From Nitrospira sp. (lineage in GTDB: Bacteria; Nitrospirota; Nitrospiria; Nitrospirales; Nitrospiraceae): DNA of 64,000 nucleotides. Each line of letters opens with the position of its first letter. The first letter of the stretch is position 1. The position numbers and the translations under genes were made by a program. The notes under the pieces were generated by a model that was not told where the DNA came from, did no database searches, and saw nothing but the letters and a program-made list of their open reading frames with translations. The DNA lies in assembly GCA_035968315.1 (NCBI GenBank), contig JAVYIN010000009.1, positions 183,202 through 247,201 on the forward strand, read 5' to 3'. This document shows positions 19,822 through 28,513 of the stretch, in pieces.

Positions 19822-19883
19822 TACAGTAAGCTAGTGTTGGTCTCCCAAATCTCCACCGGGATACACACGGCAAGAAAAGATTT

Positions 19884-20019
19884 CGGAAGGGTGGGAGTCG
19901 AACAGGGGGATCGCGGGGGATGTGTCCCTCGCGTGGGGAGCGTACGAGGGGGCAGGCCCCTTCGTAGGAGCGCGTGCGAAGCACCTTAGCGCGACTTCGA
20001 ATGCCCACCCTCTCCGCCA
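19884..20019 (+). repeat. tRNA-3'-end-like foldback element
   Basis: The right end (19996-20019) repeats the 3' end of the adjacent tRNA-Ser, TTCGAAT-(G)-CCCACCCTCTCCGCCA, with one inserted G. The left end (19884-19902) is the same sequence inverted. The two ends can therefore pair in a long imperfect stem (7 bp GGGTGGG/CCCACCC, plus GGA/TCC, plus TCGAA/TTCGA). Inside are hairpins at 19912-19933 (9 bp, with one G-U pair) and 19943-19966, and a GTGC/GCAC hairpin near 19975-19985. It may be a decayed or unusual tRNA-like gene, or a foldback repeat derived from the tRNA. Confidence 0.65.
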
Positions 20020-20100
20020 TACAGAGCTAGCTCGACCGCGAGCCACCATGATGATTCTTGGCGAGCGGATAATCCCACTCGCATGCTCATGCTTAAGGGG

Positions 20101-20197
20101 CTGGGCCCTGTGCAACAGAACCCTGTGAACCCCGCCAGGTCCGGAAGGAAGCAACGGTAAGCGGTCAGTTCTGTGTGCCGCAGGATCACCTGGCCCC
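20101..20197 (+). ncRNA. ffs: Signal recognition particle RNA, small bacterial (4.5S) type
   Basis: The conserved Ffh-binding tip is present: CCAGGTCCGGAAGGAAGCA, with the GGAA tetraloop and the AGCA internal loop. The arms pair along a single long hairpin (GGGCC near 20103 with GGCCC near 20196). SRP RNA with Ffh targets membrane proteins co-translationally. Its position just upstream of dnaX is a common bacterial arrangement. Confidence 0.95.
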
Positions 20198-20205
20198 ACT
20201 TGTAT

Positions 20206-20295
20206 AGGCTAAGGGCAAGGGGTACGAGGCAAGGGGGATGAGATTGCATTGCGCTCATTTTGAACGCTCTCGCCCCTAGCCCCGAACCCCTCGCC
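20206..20295. repeat. Purine-rich inverted repeat between SRP RNA and dnaX
   Basis: The left arm (20206-20237) is built of GGCAAGGGG-like heptads. The right arm (20267-20295) is a pyrimidine-rich approximate complement. A similar arrangement occurs at 48927-49022, and a single arm at 32956-32986. Confidence 0.5.
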
Positions 20296-20304
20296 AATTA
20301 AACC

Positions 20305-22155
20305 ATGGATTACCAAGTCTCCGCGCGCAAATACCGGCCGGGCACGTTCGACGAAGTCGTAGGACAGTCGCACGTCGTTCAGACGCTCATGAACGCGGTC
20401 GATACCAAGCGCATCGCGCACGCCTATCTCTTTTCCGGCACGCGCGGCGTCGGCAAAACCACGATCGCCCGTATTTTGGCCAAGGCGTTGAATTGCGAGC
20501 AGGGTCCGACCGGACATCCCTGCAACACCTGCATCAATTGTGTCGAAATCACGCAGGGCACCTCCGTCGATGTGATGGAGATCGACGGCGCCTCGAATAC
20601 CAGCGTCGACGACGTGCGCGAGATCCGCGAAAATGTGAAGTTCTCCCCCTTTCGCGGACATTACCGTGTCTACATCATCGACGAAGTCCACATGCTCTCC
20701 AATTCGGCGTTCAATGCGCTCCTGAAGACGCTGGAAGAGCCGCCGGCCCATGTGGTGTTTATTTTTGCCACGACGGAAATTCACAAAATTCCCGCCACCA
20801 TCCTCTCGCGCTGCCAACATTATAATTTCCGTCGGATCGCCCGGCAGGAGATTATCGACCGCCTCCGCCACGTGGCCAAAGAAGATGGCCTGAATATCGA
20901 GGACCGCAGTTTCACGGCGCTCGCCCGCGCCAGTGAAGGCAGCATGCGGGACGGGTTGAGCCTGCTCGATCAGGCGATTGCGTTCGGGGGGAAGACCATC
21001 GCCCATGCGGATCTGGAAGTCTTGCTGGGCGCGGTGCCGCAAGAACTCGTTCAGGGACTCATCGCCGCGATTCTCGCTCAAGACAGCCCGGCGGCGCTGG
21101 CCGTCGTGGCAAACCTCCTGGACCAGGGCCACGACCTCAAGGCATTTTGCGCCGATGTCGTGGAACACCTCCGCAATCTGCTGGTCTCGTCCGTCGTGCC
21201 GGCTGCAACGGACTTGCGCGGGCTGATCGAAGCCTCCGAAGAAGACATTCAGCACCTTGTCACGGAAGCCAAGCGAGTGACGCCGGAACAGCTGCAGGAA
21301 TTGCTGACCATGTTCACCCAGGCCGAGGATTCCCTGCGCTTCACCGCTCACCCACGTTTTGTGCTGGAGGCGACGGCGGTGCGGGCCACACGCCTCTTGC
21401 GGCAACCGGAGATTCGAGCGCACGTACCGCCGCCGGCAGCCAGCACTCCATCCCTGCCGAAGACCGTTGCAACACCACCACCAGGAAGACCTGCGCCGGC
21501 GCCAACGACGGCTTCGACAAAGCCATCGGCCATGGCCACTCCTACCGCCGTCCGGCAGGCACCTCCGGTCGAAACACAAGCCAGGCCGACGCCTGAGGCC
21601 GCCCCCAAGCCATCACCTTCGCCATCTGCCCAACAGACAGCGCGGCCACCAGCTGCTCCTAGGCCTGGCGTTGAAACAGGTGGACTAACCCCTGTTCCTA
21701 TACCGAAGGCCGACGACGCTCCTGTCAACCAATCGTCCTCCTCGCTTAAATGGGAGCTGGTGCAAGAGGAAGTGGCGGCCTCTTTTCCCAACTTTGCGCC
21801 CTTTCTCGAAACAGGCCGGTACATCGGCCTGGAAGGCAGCCAGGTCACCATCGGCTTTGGGAAACAATCGACGCTGGCCCGGTCAATGCTGGAGAAAGAA
21901 GACAACCTCCGCTCCCTCGCGTCGTTGTGTGAAAAGCAGGTGGGCCGGCCGATCAAAATTCGCGTCGTGGAACTGTCCGAAGCCGATCCCCCCGGACCGA
22001 CGATGGCGCAACTGCGCGCCGCGAAGGAGCAGGAGCAGCGAGTAGTCTTATTTGAGCAGGCACGGGCCAACCCCATTGTGAAGCAGGCCCTTGAAATATT
22101 CGGCACAGATTTAGCCGACGTGAGAACCCTGGCGCACAAGGAGGCAAGCGAATGA
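20305..22155 (+). CDS. dnaX: DNA polymerase III subunits gamma/tau
   Basis: The 616-aa clamp-loader ATPase has the MDYQVSARKYRPGTFDEVVG opening, P-loop GTRGVGKT (about 45-52), a four-Cys zinc module after the P-loop, Walker B IIDEVHMLS, and the collar domain. A Pro/Ala/Thr-rich linker (about 372-470) leads to a tau-specific C-terminal domain that would contact the polymerase and helicase. I found no obvious A-rich slippery site that would produce a shorter gamma form. Its stop overlaps the next gene (ATGA). Confidence 0.96.
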   Translation: MDYQVSARKYRPGTFDEVVGQSHVVQTLMNAVDTKRIAHAYLFSGTRGVGKTTIARILAKALNCEQGPTGHPCNTCINCVEITQGTSVDVMEIDGASNTSVDDVREIRENVKFSPFRGHYRVYIIDEVHMLSNSAFNALLKTLEEPPAHVVFIFATTEIHKIPATILSRCQHYNFRRIARQEIIDRLRHVAKEDGLNIEDRSFTALARASEGSMRDGLSLLDQAIAFGGKTIAHADLEVLLGAVPQELVQGLIAAILAQDSPAALAVVANLLDQGHDLKAFCADVVEHLRNLLVSSVVPAATDLRGLIEASEEDIQHLVTEAKRVTPEQLQELLTMFTQAEDSLRFTAHPRFVLEATAVRATRLLRQPEIRAHVPPPAASTPSLPKTVATPPPGRPAPAPTTASTKPSAMATPTAVRQAPPVETQARPTPEAAPKPSPSPSAQQTARPPAAPRPGVETGGLTPVPIPKADDAPVNQSSSSLKWELVQEEVAASFPNFAPFLETGRYIGLEGSQVTIGFGKQSTLARSMLEKEDNLRSLASLCEKQVGRPIKIRVVELSEADPPGPTMAQLRAAKEQEQRVVLFEQARANPIVKQALEIFGTDLADVRTLAHKEASE

Positions 22156-22475
22156 AAAATCCCTTTGGCAATATGTCAAATATTCTGAAGCAGGCCCAAG
22201 CCATGCAGGAGCAAATGGCGAAGCTGCAAGAACAGGCTGCGACAAAGACCGCCAGCGGCACGGCCGGCGGCGGCATCGTCACCGTGACGGCCAACGGCGC
22301 CATGCAGATCGTGAGCGTCGTGATCGACCCCGAAGTCGGCAAAGGCGGCGATGTGGAGATGATTCAGGACCTCGTTCTGGCCGCCACGAATGAGGCGCTC
22401 CGAAAGGCGAAGGACGTGATGGAGCAGGAAATGAAAGCGGTGACCGGCGGACTCAAAATGCCGGGCCTTTTCTAA
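22152..22475 (+). CDS. ybaB: YbaB/EbfC-family nucleoid-associated protein
   Basis: The 107-aa protein begins MKNPFGNMSNILKQAQAMQE, the typical YbaB N-terminal helix, continues with GGGIVTVTANGAMQIVSV and ends in a long helix and GLKMPGLF. It forms DNA-binding dimers. The start overlaps the dnaX stop by four bases (ATGA), and recR follows 8 bp later, the widespread dnaX-ybaB-recR operon. Confidence 0.95.
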   Translation: MKNPFGNMSNILKQAQAMQEQMAKLQEQAATKTASGTAGGGIVTVTANGAMQIVSVVIDPEVGKGGDVEMIQDLVLAATNEALRKAKDVMEQEMKAVTGGLKMPGLF

Positions 22476-22483
22476 ACCACGCC

Positions 22484-23086
22484 ATGGCTATCGACCAACA
22501 AGGCTTGCTCGCCCGGCTCGTCAAAGAACTCGTCCGCCTGCCCGGAGTGGGCCAAAAAAGCGCCCAACGGCTGGCGTTTCATCTGCTTAAAACCGAGCGG
22601 GAAGAGGCGCTCCGCTTGGCGGACGCCATTCGCGCCGTCAAAGACGGGCTGGCCTTTTGCCGTCAATGCCGGAATATCGCCGAAGGCGAGCTGTGCGAAT
22701 TTTGCCGCGACCCCAAGCGTGACCGCACCAAAATCCTCGTCGTGGAAGAGCCCAGCACGATTTACGCTATCGAGCGGGCGGCAGGCTATCGCGGCCTCTA
22801 CCACGTCCTGTTGGGATCGCTCTCTCCGCTCGATGGCGTCGGGCCGAGCGATATTCGCGCCGAAGAATTGGTAGAGCGCGTGAAGTCCGGCGGAGTTGAT
22901 GAGATTATCCTCGCCACGAGTCCCACCATCGAAGGGGAAGCCACAGCCATCTACCTCACCAGGCTGCTGAAACCCCACGGCGTGCGAGTCTCTCGAATTG
23001 CCTACGGTATCCCGGTCGGTATGGATATCGAGTATGCCGATGAAGTGACGCTGCTGAAGTCGATCGAGGGCCGGCGCGATCTGTAG
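22484..23086 (+). CDS. recR: Recombination mediator RecR
   Basis: The 200-aa protein has the helix-hairpin-helix segment LPGVGQKSAQRLAFHLL, a Cys4 zinc finger (CRQCRNIAEGELCEFC) and a Toprim domain (LVVEEPSTIYAIERA, SPLDGVGPSDI). RecR works with RecF and RecO to load RecA on gapped DNA. All domains are intact and the length is standard. Confidence 0.97.
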   Translation: MAIDQQGLLARLVKELVRLPGVGQKSAQRLAFHLLKTEREEALRLADAIRAVKDGLAFCRQCRNIAEGELCEFCRDPKRDRTKILVVEEPSTIYAIERAAGYRGLYHVLLGSLSPLDGVGPSDIRAEELVERVKSGGVDEIILATSPTIEGEATAIYLTRLLKPHGVRVSRIAYGIPVGMDIEYADEVTLLKSIEGRRDL

Positions 23087-23175
23087 CAGGACCCTTCCCG
23101 CTCCCGTTGACCGCCTCTTCATCAGACTGTTATAGTCCCGGCTCGTTTACTCGCTTCTCTTTGCTGGTGAGGCAT

Positions 23176-23631
23176 ATGAAGGCACGTCCTTCCGCCAAAC
23201 AAGCCCCTTCGTCAAAGTCACCGAAATCGTCGGCTTCCGCACGCGCCTCAAAATCCAACGCGTCACAATCCTCCCCCCCCAAGGCAAAATATCCCGACAT
23301 CCGCCGATCGCTGGAACACCAACGGGCCAGTTTATTAGGCGAAGTCAGCGAGGTGCTCGCGCAACACCAAGACCTGGAAGCATTTCCGGATGTCAGCGAT
23401 CAAGCCTCGGCGGAAGTCGATCAGAACTTCTCAATGCGGATCCGCGATCGGGAACAGAAGCTCCTCAAAAAAATCGATGAGGCTTTGGACCGGATGAAAG
23501 CGGGGATCTACGGACTCTGCGAGCGCTGCGGCGAAGATATTCCCTACAAGCGGCTCAAAGCCCGTCCCGTGACCACCCTGTGCATTGAGTGCAAAACGCT
23601 GCAAGAACAAGAAGAACAAGCCCGCCGCTGA
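23176..23631 (+). CDS. DksA/TraR-type C4 zinc-finger protein with Lys/Ser-rich N-terminus
   Basis: I start at the ATG after GGTGAGGCAT, giving 151 aa. The first 35 residues are Lys/Ser/Ala-rich and probably disordered. A coiled-coil pair follows (about 45-110), then the DksA-type finger (GLCERCGEDIPYKRLKARPV and TTLCIEC). These proteins bind RNA polymerase through the secondary channel and modulate transcription in stress or ppGpp responses. The tip Asp pair of true DksA was not confirmed, so the exact subtype is open. Confidence 0.85.
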   Translation: MKARPSAKQAPSSKSPKSSASARASKSNASQSSPPKAKYPDIRRSLEHQRASLLGEVSEVLAQHQDLEAFPDVSDQASAEVDQNFSMRIRDREQKLLKKIDEALDRMKAGIYGLCERCGEDIPYKRLKARPVTTLCIECKTLQEQEEQARR

Positions 23632-23654
23632 CCGCTCTTCCGCCCAACTCAGAT

Positions 23655-24809
23655 TTAAGGTTTTTTCAGGGCCTTCAACCGCTCCGTGACGCGCGCAATC
23701 CGCCCCTCTTCCTCAGGAATGCCTTCGACCAGGGCCAGGAACGTTTCGTACTCGACAATCGCGCGTTTGGGATTGACCGGCTCATAGGCCTCAGCGAGAT
23801 TGTACCGGGCCATGGCATAGTTCGGACGCAGAACCACCGCTTTTTCGAATAGGCTCATGGCAGCGGCTTTATCACCGAGTTTGCGATGGAGAGTACCCAG
23901 ATTGTTGAGCACCTCGGGAATGTTGGGCCGGATCGCGAGCGATTGCAGCATCTCCGCCTTCGCCTTCTCCACCTGTCCCTTCGCATCCAACGCCACTCCC
24001 AGACGATGATGGGCTTCAGCCAACCAGACCTTGTTGGCAAACCCACCCGCGATTGCCTTTTGATACGCATCGGCCGCAATGTCGTAGTTCTTCTCCTGAC
24101 AATACGCGAGTTGTGCCGTCTGCCCGCGGGCGAACTGCTGTAAAGAAGCAAAGGGGTCTTTGTCCTCACTGCCCTGAATTTCTGTCTTCATGCCCGCCTT
24201 CCCGTCGGCAGGGCGCTTGAGTCGGCTCAGAAACTCCTGCCGATAGGGCGAAAATAGCCGCGCATAGGGATCGATCGTGAAAGAGGCCATCAGCAACACC
24301 GGCCGGTTTTGATCGCCCGTAACCAGGTATTCAAAGGTCGTCTTTTCATCTCCCGTCTCATAGATGGCACTACTGTCCATGGTGCCCTTCGTCGCCAGTT
24401 GCGCCGCATTGAAATAAAACTCGAGCGAGGGCTTGAGTAGCGAGAGCGTGCGCCGCAAGACCGGGTAGGGCTGAAGATCAAGCCCGGATGGGAAACTGAA
24501 AACCGCTCCAACCAGCAGGCCATCCTCGTCAAAGAAATAGGATTCGTCCCCGTGCGATGGACTCTGAGTTCCGGGATAAACCACCTCCTGGCCGCTTCCC
24601 CACGAGCGTGTCGCCAACGCGGTCTGGGGCAGTTTCTTGAGAAGGTCCGCCTTGCGGTCGCAGAGCGCCGCCGACGTCAGAAGCACCAGATCGCTTTCAG
24701 ATGGGGGAAGGTTGGGCCTGACCGGCGGAGGCGCGCCCCCGCAGCCCTGCATCAGCCCGAGGAGAAGAGCAACGCCAATGAGAAGACTGTGCCGCTGAAG
24801 AAACCGCAC
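23655..24809 (-). CDS. TPR-containing lipoprotein
   Basis: The 384-aa protein starts with a lipoprotein-type signal (MRFLQRHSLLIGVALLLGLM then QGC; the -3 residue is Met, a little unusual). An N-terminal domain of unknown fold (about 35-220) is followed by tetratricopeptide repeats (about 230-375): AEAHHRLGVALDAKGQVEKA, PEVLNNLGTLHRKLGDKAAA and NYAMARYNLAEAYEPVNPKR. TPRs make protein-protein scaffolds. It is probably exported and membrane-anchored, with partners unknown. Confidence 0.8.
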   Translation of the reverse strand: MRFLQRHSLLIGVALLLGLMQGCGGAPPPVRPNLPPSESDLVLLTSAALCDRKADLLKKLPQTALATRSWGSGQEVVYPGTQSPSHGDESYFFDEDGLLVGAVFSFPSGLDLQPYPVLRRTLSLLKPSLEFYFNAAQLATKGTMDSSAIYETGDEKTTFEYLVTGDQNRPVLLMASFTIDPYARLFSPYRQEFLSRLKRPADGKAGMKTEIQGSEDKDPFASLQQFARGQTAQLAYCQEKNYDIAADAYQKAIAGGFANKVWLAEAHHRLGVALDAKGQVEKAKAEMLQSLAIRPNIPEVLNNLGTLHRKLGDKAAAMSLFEKAVVLRPNYAMARYNLAEAYEPVNPKRAIVEYETFLALVEGIPEEEGRIARVTERLKALKKP

Positions 24810-24885
24810 AACACCTCCTCTATATGTATTTCATGTGCAGGCGGTAGGGAATCTTACACGATTGTCCATGAGCTGCGAAGAGGCC

Positions 24886-24927
24886 CCCAAAAGAAGAGGC
24901 CCGTTCCCCTAGAAGAGAACGGGCCTC
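24886..24927 (-). terminator. Rho-independent terminator of the small lipoprotein gene
   Basis: A perfect 11-bp stem (24896-24906 with 24917-24927) is followed on the minus strand by a T-rich stretch (TTCTTTT). It lies 23 bp after the stop codon at 24951. Confidence 0.8.
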
Positions 24928-24950
24928 ATAAACTCAACCGGGAACAGGTC

Positions 24951-25292
24951 TTAACGACGCTGTGCGTCCACCATCGCATCTTCCTGGGTATAGCCCGTGG
25001 CGTAGGGGAACAGCCCGGCCAGCATATAAATCGGCCGGTTTACCGCATAATCGAGTGCCTGACCGATAGGATGCAGCAAGAACCCCAGCCACCGAAGAGG
25101 ATTGTCATTAATGGCGGATCCCGCCGCAGGGTCCGAGTAGATCATCGCCGTGCTATCGAGAATGTTATAAATACTGGTCGGAGGCACGTACTCTTGCTCG
25201 GCGCTCGCCCTGCCCGACTGATTCGTCGAGCTGCATCCGGTCGCCAGAATGGCCATCATCATGAGTCCCATAACACAAGTCCGTACTCTCAT
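24951..25292 (-). CDS. Small lipoprotein, unknown function
   Basis: The start chosen (MRVRTCVMGLMMMAILATGC) gives a clear lipoprotein signal with lipobox LATGC and 113 aa in total. The mature part has a conserved-looking NDNPLRWLGFLLHPIGQALD segment followed by NRPIYMLAGLFPYATGY, with weakly hydrophobic stretches suggesting membrane association. The family is not recognised. A strong terminator follows, so it is probably a single-gene unit. Confidence 0.7.
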   Translation of the reverse strand: MRVRTCVMGLMMMAILATGCSSTNQSGRASAEQEYVPPTSIYNILDSTAMIYSDPAAGSAINDNPLRWLGFLLHPIGQALDYAVNRPIYMLAGLFPYATGYTQEDAMVDAQRR

Positions 25293-25457
25293 ACCTAACC
25301 TCACTTTGTTCGACAAGATGATCGCTCGTGCCTCGATTCCACTCGCTACAGTAAAAAGTGTAGCCGACAATCCCCATTCTGTCCAGAAACAGAGCTGGTT
25401 TCGCAGGCCTATAAAAGCAAGGACTTATAAGGGGGTATGTGCGCAGGAACGAAAAGA

Positions 25458-25532
25458 TGGTGGGCGATACAGGTATCGAACCTGTGGCCTCTTCCGTGTG
25501 AAGGAAGCGCTCTACCACTGAGCTAATCGCCC
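25458..25532 (-). tRNA. tRNA-Val (anticodon CAC)
   Basis: On the minus strand, acceptor GGGCGAT pairs with ATCGCCC. The D-arm is GCTCAGTGGTAGAGC, the anticodon arm CTTCC-TTCACAC-GGAAG has CAC at the anticodon, the T-arm is CAGGTTCGATACCTG, and CCA is encoded. It reads GUG codons. Confidence 0.96.
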
Positions 25533-25543
25533 AACCGGCCAGG

Positions 25544-25573
25544 AGTCTAACATGGCCCCCCGCGTTCGATCAA
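25544..25573 (-). promoter_or_regulatory. Candidate promoter of tRNA-Val
   Basis: Minus strand: TTGATC (25568-25573), 18-bp spacer, TAGACT (25544-25549), with the tRNA 5' end 12 bp downstream. Confidence 0.5.
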
Positions 25574-25673
25574 TGATGGGGAAGAAGAATACGATCCATA
25601 AATTCACCCTACGAGTAAGCAGCCTCGAGTCGCTAGCGGCCATCCAGAGAGGGCAGACTCGCACGGTCTTTCC

Positions 25674-25703
25674 TTGACAGATCTAAAACTCGGTTTCTAG
25701 AAT
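25674..25703 (+). promoter_or_regulatory. Promoter of the trmFO-xerC-hslVU operon
   Basis: Consensus TTGACA (25674-25679), 18 bp, TAGAAT (25698-25703, one mismatch). A ribosome binding site (TAAGGAG) and the GTG start of trmFO follow within 35 bp. Confidence 0.65.
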
Positions 25704-25737
25704 AGGGTCTTCCCTTTTTCTCCCGTAAGGAGCACAC

Positions 25738-27060
25738 GTGAGCATGCGAGATGACATCGTCATCATAGGGGGTGGTCTGGCCGGTTCAGAAGCAGCCTGG
25801 CAGGCAGCCAATCGCGGCGCGAAAGTGACGCTGTACGAGATGCGCCCCAAGGAAATGACGAAGGCGCATAAAACGGGAGGCTTGGCTGAACTCGTCTGTT
25901 CCAATTCGCTCGGGTCAACCGATCCGGCCAATGCGCCGGGGATACTCAAGGAAGAAATGCGGCGGCTCAACTCGCTGGTCATTGCCTCGGCCGAACAGGC
26001 AAAAGTTCCGGCGGGATCGGCGCTGGCGGTCGATCGCGATCAATTCTCCCTCAAGATCACCCAGGCGCTCGAAGGCCATCCCAACGTCAGAATTCTGCAT
26101 GAAGAAATCGCGGAGATCCCGACCGACTGCCTCTGCATCATCGCAACCGGGCCGCTCACGTCGGATAAATTGTCGCAAGCCATCCGCGCCGTGACCCAGT
26201 CGCAGCATCTCTATTTCTTCGATGCCATCTCTCCGATTATCGACGCCGACTCGATCAATATGGACATCGTCTTCGCAGCCTCCCGCTATGATAAAGGCGG
26301 GGACGACTACCTGAACTGCCCGATGGACAACGCGCAGTACAATGCCTTTTACGATGCCCTGATGGCCGCCGAAAAAGTGCAGCCGAAAGAATTTGAAAAG
26401 ACCCCTTACTTCGAAGCCTGCGTCCCCATCGAAGTCTTGGCGGAGCGGGGCCGGCAGACGCTCGCCTTCGGCCCCATGAAACCGGTGGGACTCACCGATC
26501 CGCGCACCGGCAGCCGCCCGGCGGCGGTCGTCCAGCTCCGGACGGAAAACGTGCACCGCACCTGCTACAACCTTGTCGGGTTTCAGACGAAACTCACCTA
26601 TCCGGAGCAGAAGCGCGTCTTCCGCATGATTCCGGGGCTGGAACAGGCCGAGTTTTTGCGCTATGGCAGCTTGCATCGCAACACATTTATCAACTCTCCG
26701 CAGCTGCTCTTGAACACCTTGCAATTCAAAGCACGGGGCACGCTGTTCTTCGCCGGACAATTGGTCGGCGTCGAGGGCTATACGGAATCGGCGGCCATGG
26801 GGGGATTCGCCGGTATCAATGCGGCCCGCGCGCTGGCCGGCCTTCCACTCGTCACACCGCCGCCGACCACGGCGCACGGCTGTCTGGTGGGCCACGTGTC
26901 CGCATCGGACCCCAAGCATTTTCAGCCGATGAACACCAATTTCGGCCTCTTTCCCCCGCTCGCGCAAACGCCGAGAGATAAGGACAAGAAACGGCAACTC
27001 ATTGCCCAACGGGCCCGTGAGGATTTCGATCGATGGATGACGCAATCCGCGCTTTCATGA
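25738..27060 (+). CDS. trmFO: Folate/FAD-dependent tRNA (m5U54) methyltransferase TrmFO
   Basis: The enzyme methylates U54 of tRNA using methylenetetrahydrofolate and FADH2. The 440-aa protein opens with an FAD dinucleotide fold (IIGGGLAGSEAAWQAANRG) and the family motifs LAELVCSNSLGS, DAISPIID, CPMDNAQYNAFYDAL and GQLVGVEGYTESAAMGGFAG. GTG at 25738 and ATG at 25744 are both possible starts behind TAAGGAGC. It is the first gene of a run with xerC, hslV and hslU, an arrangement also known from Bacillus (codV-codW-codX). Confidence 0.95.
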   Translation: MSMRDDIVIIGGGLAGSEAAWQAANRGAKVTLYEMRPKEMTKAHKTGGLAELVCSNSLGSTDPANAPGILKEEMRRLNSLVIASAEQAKVPAGSALAVDRDQFSLKITQALEGHPNVRILHEEIAEIPTDCLCIIATGPLTSDKLSQAIRAVTQSQHLYFFDAISPIIDADSINMDIVFAASRYDKGGDDYLNCPMDNAQYNAFYDALMAAEKVQPKEFEKTPYFEACVPIEVLAERGRQTLAFGPMKPVGLTDPRTGSRPAAVVQLRTENVHRTCYNLVGFQTKLTYPEQKRVFRMIPGLEQAEFLRYGSLHRNTFINSPQLLLNTLQFKARGTLFFAGQLVGVEGYTESAAMGGFAGINAARALAGLPLVTPPPTTAHGCLVGHVSASDPKHFQPMNTNFGLFPPLAQTPRDKDKKRQLIAQRAREDFDRWMTQSALS

Positions 27061-27971
27061 GATTCCTCGCCGTCGAGCGCAATGCCTCGCCGGAGACCAT
27101 TCGCAACTACCAGTCAGACCTGACCCAATTGACGGCGTTCCTCACGCAGACACAGCAGCCGCCCCGGCAGATTCGCGCCGGCGAGATCACCGCCGAATCC
27201 ATTCGCGCTTATCTTCATTGGCTGGACCGGAAGGGCGAAAAAGCCTCCTCGCTGTCGCGCAAGCTCGCCTGCCTGCGCAGTTTCTACCGGTTTCACGTGC
27301 GGGAAGGCACGGTCGCCGCGAATCCGGCCGAAGAGATTCGCAGCCCCAAACTCCCCAAGCCGTTACCGCGAGTCCTGACCAAAGACGACGCGAATGTCTT
27401 GATGGAATGCCCCGAGGGCACATCGGCGCTGGCGTTGCGCGATCGGGCACTGCTTGAAACGCTCTATTCGACCGGCGCACGCGTCAGCGAAGCCGTGGGG
27501 CTCAATCTGGGCGATATCAATCATGACGAAGGGCTCGTCCACCTGCGCGGGAAAGGGCGCAAGGAGCGGATCGTCCCCATCGGCGACCTCGCGCTCCACG
27601 CCATCCGGACCTATCGCGCTTCGTTGAATATCTCCGCGCCCGCACAACAGCCGTCGGCGCCCCTGTTCCTCAATCACCGCGGCGGCCGCCTGACCACTCG
27701 CAGCGTCGCCCGCGTGGTCTCCCGCTACTCAAGCCGTCTCGCGGGTGGAGCCGTCAGCCCCCATGCCCTGCGCCATTCCTACGCGACGCATCTGTTGGAT
27801 GAAGGCGCCGACCTGCGTTCCATTCAAGAAATGCTGGGGCATGCGTCGCTGAACACCACCCAGAAATACACCCATCTGGCCACGGACCAGCTCCTCGCCG
27901 TCTATGACCGGGCCCATCCCCGTGCGAAGGGAGCACGCACTTCTCCCCGAAAGGATGACACTGGATCATGA
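27033..27971 (+). CDS. xerC: Tyrosine recombinase XerC
   Basis: The 312-aa protein has an N-terminal SAM-like core-binding domain (about 1-100) and the catalytic domain with Arg in [23 protein letters not shown] (H-x-x-R), [15 protein letters not shown] (His and the nucleophilic Tyr). It resolves chromosome dimers at dif with XerD. The gene begins 28 bases inside trmFO and ends in an ATGA overlap with hslV, so the operon is tightly coupled. XerC rather than XerD is inferred from the hslV neighbourhood. Confidence 0.92.
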   Translation: MDDAIRAFMRFLAVERNASPETIRNYQSDLTQLTAFLTQTQQPPRQIRAGEITAESIRAYLHWLDRKGEKASSLSRKLACLRSFYRFHVREGTVAANPAEEIRSPKLPKPLPRVLTKDDANVLMECPEGTSALALRDRALLETLYSTGARVSEAVGLNLGDINHDEGLVHLRGKGRKERIVPIGDLALHAIRTYRASLNISAPAQQPSAPLFLNHRGGRLTTRSVARVVSRYSSRLAGGAVSPHALRHSYATHLLDEGADLRSIQEMLGHASLNTTQKYTHLATDQLLAVYDRAHPRAKGARTSPRKDDTGS

Positions 27972-28504
27972 GAATCCGCTCGACGACCATTCTCTGCGTC
28001 CGGCGCGATGGCCGGGTGGCCATGGGCTGCGACGGGCAAGTAACCGTGGGCACGACGGTGATGAAACAGAACGCCAAAAAGCTCCGCCGCCTGCACCATG
28101 ACCAAGTCCTGGCGGGATTTGCCGGAGCCACCGCCGACGCCTTTACCCTGTTTGAAAAGTTTGAAAGCAAACTCGAGGAGTATCGCGGCAACCTCACCAG
28201 GGCCGCCGTGGAATTGGCCAAGGATTGGCGCACAGATCGCGTGCTCCGCCGCCTGGAGGCGCTGCTGGCCGTCGCGGGCCGTGAGCAATCCTTCATCATC
28301 TCGGGAACCGGCGATGTCGTGGAGCCGGAAGACGGCATTTTAGCTATCGGCTCCGGCGGCCCCTATGCCCTGTCGGCAGCCAGAGCGCTCCTCGGCCATT
28401 CGCCGCTGGATGCCGCAACCCTTGTGAAAGAATCCATGATGATCGCCGGCGCCATCGACATTTATACGAACCAGCAAATCATCGTTGAGGAACTGCGAGG
28501 ATAG
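27968..28504 (+). CDS. hslV: HslVU peptidase subunit HslV
   Basis: The 178-aa proteasome-like threonine peptidase shows [20 protein letters not shown] and NAKKLRRL, typical of HslV. The catalytic Thr is preceded by MRIRS, a longer propeptide than the single Met removed in the E. coli enzyme. Either Thr6 or Thr7 should become the N-terminal nucleophile after processing. It pairs with the HslU ATPase encoded directly downstream to degrade cytoplasmic proteins. Confidence 0.95.
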   Translation: MRIRSTTILCVRRDGRVAMGCDGQVTVGTTVMKQNAKKLRRLHHDQVLAGFAGATADAFTLFEKFESKLEEYRGNLTRAAVELAKDWRTDRVLRRLEALLAVAGREQSFIISGTGDVVEPEDGILAIGSGGPYALSAARALLGHSPLDAATLVKESMMIAGAIDIYTNQQIIVEELRG

Positions 28505-28513
28505 ATCACGACC

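Noticed and set aside
20209..21579. A 456-codon frame on the minus strand
   Set aside because: Antisense to dnaX and overlapping the purine-rich repeat. No ribosome binding site, and atypical composition.
20305..22155. Programmed frameshift in dnaX giving gamma
   Set aside because: No A-rich slippery heptamer with a following stop was seen in the linker region.
25915..27045. A 376-codon frame on the minus strand
   Set aside because: Antisense to trmFO.
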